Source of the DNA: Holdemanella hominis
GTDB taxonomy: Bacteria > Bacillota_I > Bacilli_A > Erysipelotrichales > Erysipelotrichaceae
Direction: 5' to 3'
Length of the DNA: 35,533 nt
Assembly: GCF_014306155.1 (NCBI RefSeq)
Contig: NZ_JACRWH010000017.1
Location: forward strand, 1 to 35,533
Below, in pieces: positions 7,354 through 13,814 of this stretch. The notes under the pieces were generated by a model that was given only the letters and a program-made list of their open reading frames with translations, was not told the DNA's origin and did no database searches. A program made the position numbers and the translations under genes. Position 1 is the stretch's first letter. Every line of letters starts with the position of its first letter.

Positions 7354-7608
7354 ATGTCAAAACCTGAGAAAAAAGTATATCTTGCGTCACAACCATTCAT
7401 TTGTAAGTCAAATGCTCGTATTATCCTTTCAATCAATCATAAGGCTATGGATAATATCTGGGAAACAATCAAAACAGAGTACAAAAAAGATTATGGCGTT
7501 GATGTACCAAGCTATGGTGTTCCAACTAAATACTTCTTAGAAAAAGTACATATCTCACGAGATGATTTAATTATTGCTCTAGAAGCAGAAAAAAAGCTCA
7601 ATGCTTAG
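7354..7608 (+). CDS. Small conserved-looking protein, unknown
   Basis: This is an 84-residue soluble protein starting at an ATG with AGGAGG 5 nt upstream. The sequence is mixed alpha/beta; the C terminus (HISRDDLIIALEAEKKLNA) is helical and charged. It is the first gene after the divergent control region and precedes the rep-int pair by 120 nt. The position would suit a small DNA-binding or directionality factor, but no HTH is evident and I do not recognise the family. Confidence 0.6.
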   Translation: MSKPEKKVYLASQPFICKSNARIILSINHKAMDNIWETIKTEYKKDYGVDVPSYGVPTKYFLEKVHISRDDLIIALEAEKKLNA

Positions 7609-7637
7609 TTTGGCGACACAGCAATGAGCTTAATAAA

Positions 7638-7696
7638 GCGGATACACTCTTTTCCTATGCGTATTATAGCATAATATAGCAATATGTGTATACCGC
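7638..7696. repeat. Inverted repeat upstream of the helicase gene
   Basis: GCGGATACAC (7638-7647) faces GTGTATACCGC (7686-7696), one insertion away from a perfect inverted repeat. Between them is an AT-rich core with TATTATAGCATAATATA. The position directly before the replication-type gene suggests an origin or an operator. Confidence 0.45.
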
Positions 7697-7728
7697 CTAT
7701 TTGAAAATGATAGGAGGTTTTTTTATTA

Positions 7729-9213
7729 ATGAGTGATGAATTAGAGTTAGAAATCCCAATCTCTGCAGCTGCTAGATCCACTGAAGAGAACGTATTAGCA
7801 ATCTACATCTACTGTCCTGAATTACTATATGAAGATTCCATCGACAAGAATCTTTTCGCATACCCACCACACAAACGACTATTTGAAGCAATCAAATGCG
7901 GATTAGAAGGTGGAAGTTGGAATAAAGCAGTGTATAATAGAAAAATTAAAAACAATGGCCTTGTCGATTTACATAATAAATTGTTAGGAGAATATATCTC
8001 ACGCGTACCTCTTAATTCGTATTTAGATGAATTGCGAAAGAATTATGTTCAGAGAGAGTGTTTAAAAGTACTACAAAAAAGTATGAATAATTTAAAAGAA
8101 ACCAATGAATTAAATATATACACACTATCTAACGATTTGGAGACATTACAGAATAAGTACCAGCACGAGGATGATGTAATCACTATTGCGTCAGTTGAGA
8201 AAAAGGAACAGGAATGGCTTATTGAAGGGTATATACCCAAATATGAAATAACAGATATCGGAGGCAATGGTGGCGTCGGTAAGACTGCATTTTGGGTCAG
8301 CTTAGTTGCTAGTTTGTCAGCAGGCAAACCTTGTTTTTTCGAAAATCAAGACTTAGAACGCGAACCGTTAAAGACACTGTATTTAACGAGAGAAAATTCG
8401 AATGCCACAAATTTGAAGGAAAGATTTGAATTGCTTGGTGCTAATATGAATAACATACTTTGCATCGGTGACACGAATACGAATTTTTCAAAATATAAAA
8501 TTGGATCACCCAATTTAGAGTATCTAATAAAAAAACACAGACCTGATGTATTAATTTTAGATCCATTGCAATCATTTGTGCCTGAGAACGTGAATTTAAT
8601 TGCTCGTAATCATGTACGTCCCATGTTTGACTGGCTAAACGTAATGACAAAAAAATATGAAGTCACTATACTTGTCATTATGCATGCTAAAAAGAATGCA
8701 TCAAGTGGTGGTCGTGATAGACTCGCAGATAGTAGTGATATGTTTGATGTTGTGCGTCAAGTATTGATGGTGGGTGAAACAGATGAAGATGGTATTAAAT
8801 ATGTGTCATCCGAGAAGAACAACTTAACCAAACGGCATAAAACCATTCTATTTGAGCAAGGTGATCATGGTCTACCACGTCTTGTTGGGTTTAGCGACAA
8901 AGACGATGATGCTTATTTAAATCTCCGAAGGAATAAATGTATCGAAAAGGGCCCTTCGAAAAAAGATAAAGCAATGGACTTTATATTAAGTGAGTTAAGC
9001 TTAATCCAGCCAGATGGTTTAATGGCCGAATCCCTAAACCAGGCAGCATTCAGCAAGAATATATCGCAAAGAACACTGGAAAGAGCGCGAAAAGAATTGA
9101 TAGACGCTGGAAAGATTAGATACGAGAATTCCTGCAAAGGAAAAGGTAAAGGGAATAAATATGTATACTATTTGAACAAGGAAGGAGCAAAAAAAGATGA
9201 CAGTTCTTCATGA
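7729..9213 (+). CDS. RepA/DnaB-like AAA ATPase (replicative helicase)
   Basis: This 494-residue protein has three parts. Residues about 14-130 form a helical domain like the DnaB N-terminal domain (STEENVLAIYIYCPEL, then FAYPPHKRLFEAI). Residues about 160-375 form a RecA-fold ATPase: Walker A GGNGGVGKT at 178-186, Walker B VLILDPL at 274-280, and a VIMHAKK segment matching RSF1010 RepA-type hexameric helicases (AAA_25). Residues about 408-480 look like a winged helix that may bind origin DNA. The start has AGGAGG upstream. The last 17 nt overlap the integrase gene, so both are coupled. It probably drives autonomous replication of the excised circle. Confidence 0.8.
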   Translation: MSDELELEIPISAAARSTEENVLAIYIYCPELLYEDSIDKNLFAYPPHKRLFEAIKCGLEGGSWNKAVYNRKIKNNGLVDLHNKLLGEYISRVPLNSYLDELRKNYVQRECLKVLQKSMNNLKETNELNIYTLSNDLETLQNKYQHEDDVITIASVEKKEQEWLIEGYIPKYEITDIGGNGGVGKTAFWVSLVASLSAGKPCFFENQDLEREPLKTLYLTRENSNATNLKERFELLGANMNNILCIGDTNTNFSKYKIGSPNLEYLIKKHRPDVLILDPLQSFVPENVNLIARNHVRPMFDWLNVMTKKYEVTILVIMHAKKNASSGGRDRLADSSDMFDVVRQVLMVGETDEDGIKYVSSEKNNLTKRHKTILFEQGDHGLPRLVGFSDKDDDAYLNLRRNKCIEKGPSKKDKAMDFILSELSLIQPDGLMAESLNQAAFSKNISQRTLERARKELIDAGKIRYENSCKGKGKGNKYVYYLNKEGAKKDDSSS

Positions 9214-10327
9214 GAAGCTAAGAGGAAAAGATACTGGATATTGGATCATCCAATGCACGAATCCGTTAACTCACAAAAGGACTACAATCCGAAGAAATCC
9301 TAAAACTGATGCAAAATTCAAAACAAAAAGATCAGCACAAGAATTCGAATTGCAATTTCTTAAATCTTCAATGGATCTAAATATGAAATTTAGTGGCCTA
9401 TTTGAAGACTATTGTAATTATCTTGAAGTGCATAAATCCGGTAAATCTCTGATTGACATGAAATCAAGATACAATAGATTCTTTGTACATTTAAAAAACA
9501 AAAAGATTGTTAATATCCGTGAATCTGATATGAATTTGATTGTACGAGACATGCAATCAAATGGGTATCATTCATCGTATATTAATACGATAATCACAAC
9601 AATGAAGATACTGATGAATTTTGCCGTGAAAAAGGGATATATTAACAATAATCCTATTGCGAATTATCCAAAATTAAAAGTTGCTAAAACGAATGACGAT
9701 TTAAAATTCTGGACTCCGGAACAAATGAAACAAGTTATTGAATCAATTCCTGAAGTGTACAAAACCGCACCAGATGTAAGACAAATACAACATATCATTC
9801 GATTTGGTTACTTTACAGGAATGCGATATGGCGAGATTCGAGCGTTGAGATGGAAGGATATCGATTTTAATAACAACATTATTAACATCAACAACCATAT
9901 CTCTAAACATAACACAGAACGTGCGGGGAGAAAGAATGGCGATTATCATCAGCTTGTAATGGATGATGATACAAGAGCTGTGCTAACTGAAATTTATGAA
10001 AACCATAAAAAGCAACCAGAATTCACCAATGACTGTTATGTATTTCATTCGGCGACACGTGGTCCATACTTCCCTCTCGCAGCCACCACTGGAAATAAGT
10101 ACATGATGAAGCTTGCTGAAGCAAATGGACTAAAACATATTACATTCCACGGATTGAGACATTCACACGCAAGCTATTTAATTAGCATTGTAGGTCTTTC
10201 TGAAGCAGAAGTGGCGGATAGATTAGGTGATACTGTAGCCGTAACAAGTAAAACGTACGCGAAGTTTTTTAACCAGGCGCGTGTCAGAGCTGCAAATAAA
10301 ATCAGTTCTCATAAGTTAGGTTTCTAA
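9197..10327 (+). CDS. int: Tyrosine site-specific integrase
   Basis: This 376-residue protein would integrate and excise the element at the tRNA-Arg site. The N-terminal ~55 residues form the arm-DNA-binding domain (GKDTGYWIIQC, then TKRSAQEFE). Residues about 63-150 are the SAM-like core-binding domain. Residues about 170-376 are catalytic: R210 in TGMRYGEIRALRW, H318 and R321 in HGLRHSHASYL, and the nucleophile Y354 in KTYAKFF. The usual LGH is LGD here, a form common in phage-type integrases. The ATG lies inside the end of the helicase gene with GGAAGGAG upstream. Length and motifs are complete. Oddly, it is not adjacent to either att site. Confidence 0.93.
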   Translation: MTVLHEKLRGKDTGYWIIQCTNPLTHKRTTIRRNPKTDAKFKTKRSAQEFELQFLKSSMDLNMKFSGLFEDYCNYLEVHKSGKSLIDMKSRYNRFFVHLKNKKIVNIRESDMNLIVRDMQSNGYHSSYINTIITTMKILMNFAVKKGYINNNPIANYPKLKVAKTNDDLKFWTPEQMKQVIESIPEVYKTAPDVRQIQHIIRFGYFTGMRYGEIRALRWKDIDFNNNIININNHISKHNTERAGRKNGDYHQLVMDDDTRAVLTEIYENHKKQPEFTNDCYVFHSATRGPYFPLAATTGNKYMMKLAEANGLKHITFHGLRHSHASYLISIVGLSEAEVADRLGDTVAVTSKTYAKFFNQARVRAANKISSHKLGF

Positions 10328-10345
10328 AAAAAAAAGGAGAAAAAT

Positions 10346-10525
10346 ATGAGTGAAGATAAGGCTGTTGAATTGATCAATGAATGGTTGAACCTTGCTAAAG
10401 AAGTGTCGGATATGAACCTCAATCGTATGGAATACGATGAAGAAAGATACGAATATGCTATGGAACGAATGGATGTCATTCGAAAAATGATAAATGAATA
10501 TCATGGAAACATGAATAAATGTTAA
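10346..10525 (+). CDS. 59-residue acidic helical protein
   Basis: It starts at an ATG with AAAGGAG upstream, 18 nt after the integrase stop. It encodes MSEDKAVELINEWLNLAKEV and continues to YHGNMNKC. It is nearly all helical and rich in E, M and N. It probably belongs to the rep-int operon. No family is recognised; it may be a small accessory factor. Confidence 0.55.
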   Translation: MSEDKAVELINEWLNLAKEVSDMNLNRMEYDEERYEYAMERMDVIRKMINEYHGNMNKC

Positions 10526-10545
10526 TTAAATAAAGGAGAAATAAA

Positions 10546-10822
10546 ATGAACAAAGAAGAAGTTAAGCAAATGGAGAAAGAAGTACAGCAAAAAGTTGATG
10601 AATGGATAAAAACAGAAGAAGAAAGTGGCGACATTGTACAGCGCGTAAAAGTGGCAGCATATTGCCATGAAGATTATACTGCCATTAAAGAATTATACTG
10701 CCATTAAAGAAGCGTTTTGCTCATTGGGTAAATTATTGAAAACCATTGATTCTAAACCTTTATCGGAAAAAGACCGTTTAATTTTAGAAATAGTCGCAGG
10801 CAATCTTGATCCACAGTATTGA
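10546..10822 (+). pseudogene. Small gene broken by a 19-bp tandem duplication
   Basis: An ATG after AAAGGAG starts a 53-codon ORF that stops at 10705-10707. The 19 bases at 10674-10692 are repeated perfectly and immediately at 10693-10711. Without one copy the frame runs on smoothly: HEDYTAIKE, then AFCSLGKLLKTIDSKPLSEK and a C terminus ending NLDPQY, stop at 10820-10822, giving 85 residues. The protein would be charged and helical, of unknown function. The duplication is a recent slippage event and could revert by losing one copy. Confidence 0.75.
10674..10711 (+). repeat. Perfect 19-bp tandem duplication
   Basis: Two adjacent identical copies of TTATACTGCCATTAAAGAA lie inside the small gene at 10546. 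A length of 19 is not a multiple of three, so it shifts the frame and creates a premature TAA. Confidence 0.92.
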
Positions 10823-10855
10823 GAGATATTGAGTCCAATAGATTTAGCTTACAGG

Positions 10856-10882
10856 AAGAGGAGTAACATCCTCTTTTTTTTA
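10856..10882 (+). terminator. Terminator of the rep-int operon
   Basis: The stem AAGAGGA / TCCTCTT has a 6-base loop and is followed by a run of T. It lies 34 bases after the restored stop of the broken small gene. Confidence 0.8.
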
Positions 10883-10968
10883 CTTGTGAATAATTTGAAT
10901 AAAAATAAAAATGGGGCAATTAAGCACTATACTGTATATATCAAAAAATAGAAAAAGGAGGAAATAAA

Positions 10969-11787
10969 ATGGATGGATTTTTTGACAAGTATGGCCGAGT
11001 AATCATTATTGCCGTGGCCATATGTTTTGTGCTGCTATATCTGACACCAATGCGAAATGTGGTTGGATCTAGCATTAATGGATTTGCAGGAAACTTTGCG
11101 AATAAGGTTGGAGACAGTCTCGGTACTGTGAAGATGCCTGATGGAAGTGATAATATTGCATGGGAAACCCCAGACGGAATTGAGGCTGGGAAAAGAATTA
11201 GGATTGATAAAAAAGTGTATTATATTGTAAAACAAACAGGAAATAACAAGTTTTTAATTGTACACGATGGTGGAGAAACAAAATATACTGATTGTTCGTC
11301 TTATAATGCTCAAAAAAAAGATTTAGATGATTACAACATTTACGAAAATAGTAATGTTGACAATTATTTAGAAAATACATGGTACCAAAGCCTATCTGAA
11401 CAACTAAGAAATGCAATTGAATTAGCGGAAATCACACAAGCTTCTTATAACCTCAAAGATGACTCTCCCTTTGTGGACATCGATAATAAATATAATACAA
11501 ATTACAAAGGACAAAAGTATAACACATTGAAAAGACATGTATATCTTCCAAGTGTAGAAGATATGGCATCAATAGGGAAAAATATTCAGAGTATGTATGC
11601 AACTAGAGATAGTGTTCATGCATATCCAAGTCTTTATTGGGTATCAGGATTAAGTGCTTATGATGCGTTTATCTCATATAACGATACCATCAGTAACGGT
11701 ACTATTGGTACTCCTGCTAAGTTTTTAATTCACCCTTCATTTATTGTTGATCTATCTAAAGTAAATTATGAATTAGTTAACTGGTAA
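10969..11787 (+). CDS. Membrane-anchored DUF6273-like exported protein
   Basis: This is a 272-residue protein with AGGAGG before the ATG. Residues about 10-28 (VIIIAVAICFVLLYLTPM) form a membrane helix or uncleaved signal. The rest is outside. From about residue 85 it resembles DUF6273: the NVDNYLENTWYQSLSEQLRN block, KRHVYLPSVEDM, a YWVSGL segment, and an ending TPAKFLIHPSFIVDLSK that matches the family's closing VRP-type motif. DUF6273 domains are frequent in exported proteins of gut Bacillota mobile elements; their function is not known. It is flanked by terminators on both sides, so it is monocistronic. Confidence 0.65.
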   Translation: MDGFFDKYGRVIIIAVAICFVLLYLTPMRNVVGSSINGFAGNFANKVGDSLGTVKMPDGSDNIAWETPDGIEAGKRIRIDKKVYYIVKQTGNNKFLIVHDGGETKYTDCSSYNAQKKDLDDYNIYENSNVDNYLENTWYQSLSEQLRNAIELAEITQASYNLKDDSPFVDIDNKYNTNYKGQKYNTLKRHVYLPSVEDMASIGKNIQSMYATRDSVHAYPSLYWVSGLSAYDAFISYNDTISNGTIGTPAKFLIHPSFIVDLSKVNYELVNW

Positions 11788-11795
11788 AAATTTTT

Positions 11796-11822
11796 AAAGA
11801 CTCGTAATGAGTCTTTTTTTAT
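11796..11822 (+). terminator. Terminator after the DUF6273-like gene
   Basis: The stem AAAGACTC / GAGTCTTT has a short GTAAT-type loop and is followed by T. Confidence 0.85.
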
Positions 11823-11916
11823 TTGTGACATTAAAAAGGTATCATATTGTGGTTTTGGCCACTATAGGCTTTTGCACTTTTCGAATGGTGAGGTTGGTTT
11901 ATTCAAAAAAATGACG

Positions 11917-11945
11917 CTGACCGTGTGTATATATCGCGGTATAAT
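11917..11945 (+). promoter_or_regulatory. Promoter of the metallophosphoesterase gene
   Basis: CTGACC (11917-11922), a 17-base spacer and TATAAT (11940-11945) lie 46 bases before the ATG. Confidence 0.6.
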
Positions 11946-11991
11946 TAAGTTATAAATATAGGAAAAAGATAGAGAAAGAGAGTTGAATTAG

Positions 11992-12588
11992 ATGAAATAT
12001 TATATAAGTGATCTGCATTTGTTTCATGAGAAAGCAATCCAATATGATCATCGGCCATTTGATTCTATACAGGAAATGCATGAGGTAATTGTGAAAAACT
12101 GGAATGATCGTGTGACGAATGGCGATATTGTATATATTTTAGGTGATATTAGTTTGCGTGGGAAAAATGAAGATTTGATTGCCTTTGTCGCACGTTTAAA
12201 AGGAAGAAAGGTTCTAATTAAAGGCAATCATGATGATCTATCTGATTATAGATATCAGCAGTTATTTACTGAAATCTGCGATTATAAAGAAATTCAAGAT
12301 TCAATTGGGAAGGAAAAGTATGGACTGATATTATCTCATTATCCAATTTTTTCCTGGAAAGATATGGGGCGAGGAAAAATTCTTCTCTATGGGCATACAC
12401 ACGAAAGTAAAGAAGACAAATTTTATCAAAGTTGTCTGAGACAAATGCAAGAAAATGATTGTAGACACGCATATGATGCATGTGACGGAAAAATACGGGC
12501 ATGTAATGTTGGATGTATGCTTTCTTATATGGATTACACACCACGCACTTTAGAAGAAATTCTTGTAGGGGTGGAAGTGAAAGAATAA
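11992..12588 (+). CDS. Calcineurin-like metallophosphoesterase
   Basis: This is a 198-residue soluble enzyme of the metallophosphoesterase superfamily. The metal-binding motifs appear in order: D7 and H9 in SDLHLFH, GDIS near residue 51, GNHD near 78, the H of SHYPIF near 115, and GHTHE near 134. It is close to small phage and mobile-element phosphoesterases acting on phosphodiesters or nucleotides; the substrate cannot be read from the sequence. A CDACDGKIRACNVGC stretch near 163-175 adds four cysteines. It has its own promoter and terminator and is probably cargo. Confidence 0.85.
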   Translation: MKYYISDLHLFHEKAIQYDHRPFDSIQEMHEVIVKNWNDRVTNGDIVYILGDISLRGKNEDLIAFVARLKGRKVLIKGNHDDLSDYRYQQLFTEICDYKEIQDSIGKEKYGLILSHYPIFSWKDMGRGKILLYGHTHESKEDKFYQSCLRQMQENDCRHAYDACDGKIRACNVGCMLSYMDYTPRTLEEILVGVEVKE

Positions 12589-12632
12589 GACAATAATGTA
12601 CAAAAATATCAAATGAAGGAAAAATATGAAAT

Positions 12633-12658
12633 TGAAAGAGTCAGTCGACTCTTTTTTT
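12633..12658 (+). terminator. Terminator of the metallophosphoesterase gene
   Basis: The stem AAAGAGT / ACTCTTT around CAGTCG is followed by T. Confidence 0.8.
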
Positions 12659-12997
12659 GCTTGATTGTACCTGGTCGGTAAAGTACAAGCAACTCTAAAA
12701 AAGGGAAATTGGTACACATATATTTTTAAAAGCAACGATTTTAAAATGCAAAAATGCCAGCTGATCCAAAAAGAAAATGAACTCTCAAAGAAAGAAAAAG
12801 TACGTTTCTAAATCTAAAGACTGAAAATAAAAAAGGTACATTTCTCAAAAAATAAAGTAGAGATTGCAAAATCAAAATTGTACCTTTTTCCAAAAAAAAT
12901 ACATCATTCTCAAAAAAATATAGGTACATTTATTCCACAAAAAAAGAAGTGTCTAGATAAATCGAAGGGAACATTTTTCGTTAATAGAGCACGGGCA

Positions 12998-13168
12998 ATG
13001 AATGGATATTCCAAAAAAGAGAAGGTTATTTGTTGCGATTGTTGCAGAATTAAAAGTTTTTTTGCAAAAGTAGAAGACAGAGTTTTTAAAAATGAAGGTG
13101 TGTTTATTTTAATATACCGAATCAAAGTTTGGAAAAAGAATAAGTACTTTTGTTCATTAAAAAAATGA
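12998..13168 (+). CDS. Possible degraded cysteine-rich KTR protein
   Basis: The frame is open from 12878, but the first good ATG is at 12998, giving 56 residues. VICCDCCRIKSFFAKVEDRVFKN aligns loosely with the first half of cysteine-rich KTR proteins, where a CxxC pair is followed by K-I-x-E-D-x-x-L-K-N. Those are small zinc-ribbon-like proteins common on Bacillota conjugative elements. The expected second CxxC (CPKC) is missing, and no ribosome binding site is seen. It is either a decayed remnant or not a gene. Confidence 0.3.
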   Translation: MNGYSKKEKVICCDCCRIKSFFAKVEDRVFKNEGVFILIYRIKVWKKNKYFCSLKK

Positions 13169-13224
13169 GAAGTGATTTTTTTTATTGTACCTTTTTGTTT
13201 ATTAGTATCCGTCGGAGACAAGGG

Positions 13225-13324
13225 GTCTTAGGGGTACACTCCTAAAAAGCCTGGTCGTTTGTGTTAAACAAATGACATGCTTGCTACTTTTTAAAAACAG
13301 AGGAAAGAGAGGGGGTAAAGTAGC
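13225..13324. promoter_or_regulatory. Candidate oriT with nested inverted repeats
   Basis: Three inverted repeats follow each other: an imperfect TTAGG/CCTAA pair around 13228-13245; GTCGTTTGT (13254-13262) with ACAAATGAC (13268-13276), one mismatch; and GCTACTTT (13283-13290) with AAAGTAGC (13317-13324), perfect. The position directly before the mobC-like and relaxase genes is where MOBP-type origins of transfer usually lie. The nick site cannot be assigned. Confidence 0.5.
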
Positions 13325-13441
13325 GAATAATGAAAATAAAAAGCGGACAGGAAGAAGGTACAATGTAGTCACAATGCAATAGAGCTTCTCGAAGCTTATT
13401 GCAAAAAAAATAGAACAATAACTTAAAGGAGGCTGCGGAAA

Positions 13442-13741
13442 ATGAATAAAGATAAAACCATTGCATTTCGTGTGACTGATAGGGAGTATGAATCGATAAA
13501 AAGAAAAAGTAAGGATTTTGGTTTTAACAGTGTGAGCTTATACGCACGAAAAAAAATGTTAACAGATAAAGATGAATATCTTTCTAATGTATCTAAAATT
13601 CGAGAACTCTATAATCATCTTGCTCAACTAGAAATGGAGTTTGAGACTATAAAAAATGAAGCAGGTTTAAGTGAATATGACATTTTAGGTTATGAGAGAG
13701 AGTTTGCGAATATAGAGGAAGATTTGAAAAACGTTAAGTAG
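13442..13741 (+). CDS. MobC-like relaxosome accessory protein
   Basis: This 99-residue protein starts at an ATG preceded by AAAGGAGG. The N-terminal half (KTIAFRVTDREYESIKRKS, then NSVSLYARKKML) fits the ribbon-helix-helix fold of MobC and plasmid mobilization proteins: a beta strand, then two helices with an S-x-S-x-Y-A-R turn. The C-terminal half is a coiled-coil-like helix. Such proteins bind oriT and help the relaxase open and nick it. It is 73 bp upstream of the relaxase gene in the same direction. Confidence 0.75.
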   Translation: MNKDKTIAFRVTDREYESIKRKSKDFGFNSVSLYARKKMLTDKDEYLSNVSKIRELYNHLAQLEMEFETIKNEAGLSEYDILGYEREFANIEEDLKNVK

Positions 13742-13749
13742 TCTTCCTC

Positions 13750-13777
13750 CCACACGCAGTGTGGATGCTACGAAGCA
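13750..13777 (+). promoter_or_regulatory. Double hairpin between mobC-like and relaxase genes
   Basis: CCACAC-GCA-GTGTGG (13750-13764) and TGCT-ACGA-AGCA (13766-13777) form two adjacent small hairpins. They could tune translation of the relaxase or be part of the transfer origin. Confidence 0.45.
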
Positions 13778-13814
13778 GCAGTTATTCTTTTAAAAAAATT
13801 GAGGGGGTGGTGTC

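Larger units (their letters stand above)
12589..13441. other. A-rich region before the mobilization genes
   Basis: This is a long A-rich (plus strand) region with many GGTAC/GTACC units (for example near 12712, 12835, 12878, 12921, 13186 and 13234). It holds a possible degraded KTR-type ORF (12998-13168) and oriT-like inverted repeats (13230-13324). CCTGGTCG occurs near both 12670 and 13250. Confidence 0.5.

Noticed and set aside
10969..12588. A defence system made of the exported DUF6273-like protein and the metallophosphoesterase
   Set aside because: Each has its own terminator and promoter, and no effector or sensor partner is visible. They look like independent cargo.
12741..12929. Minus-strand frames in the A-rich region before the mobilization genes
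   Set aside because: They are Phe/Leu-rich products of poly-T runs, without start signals.
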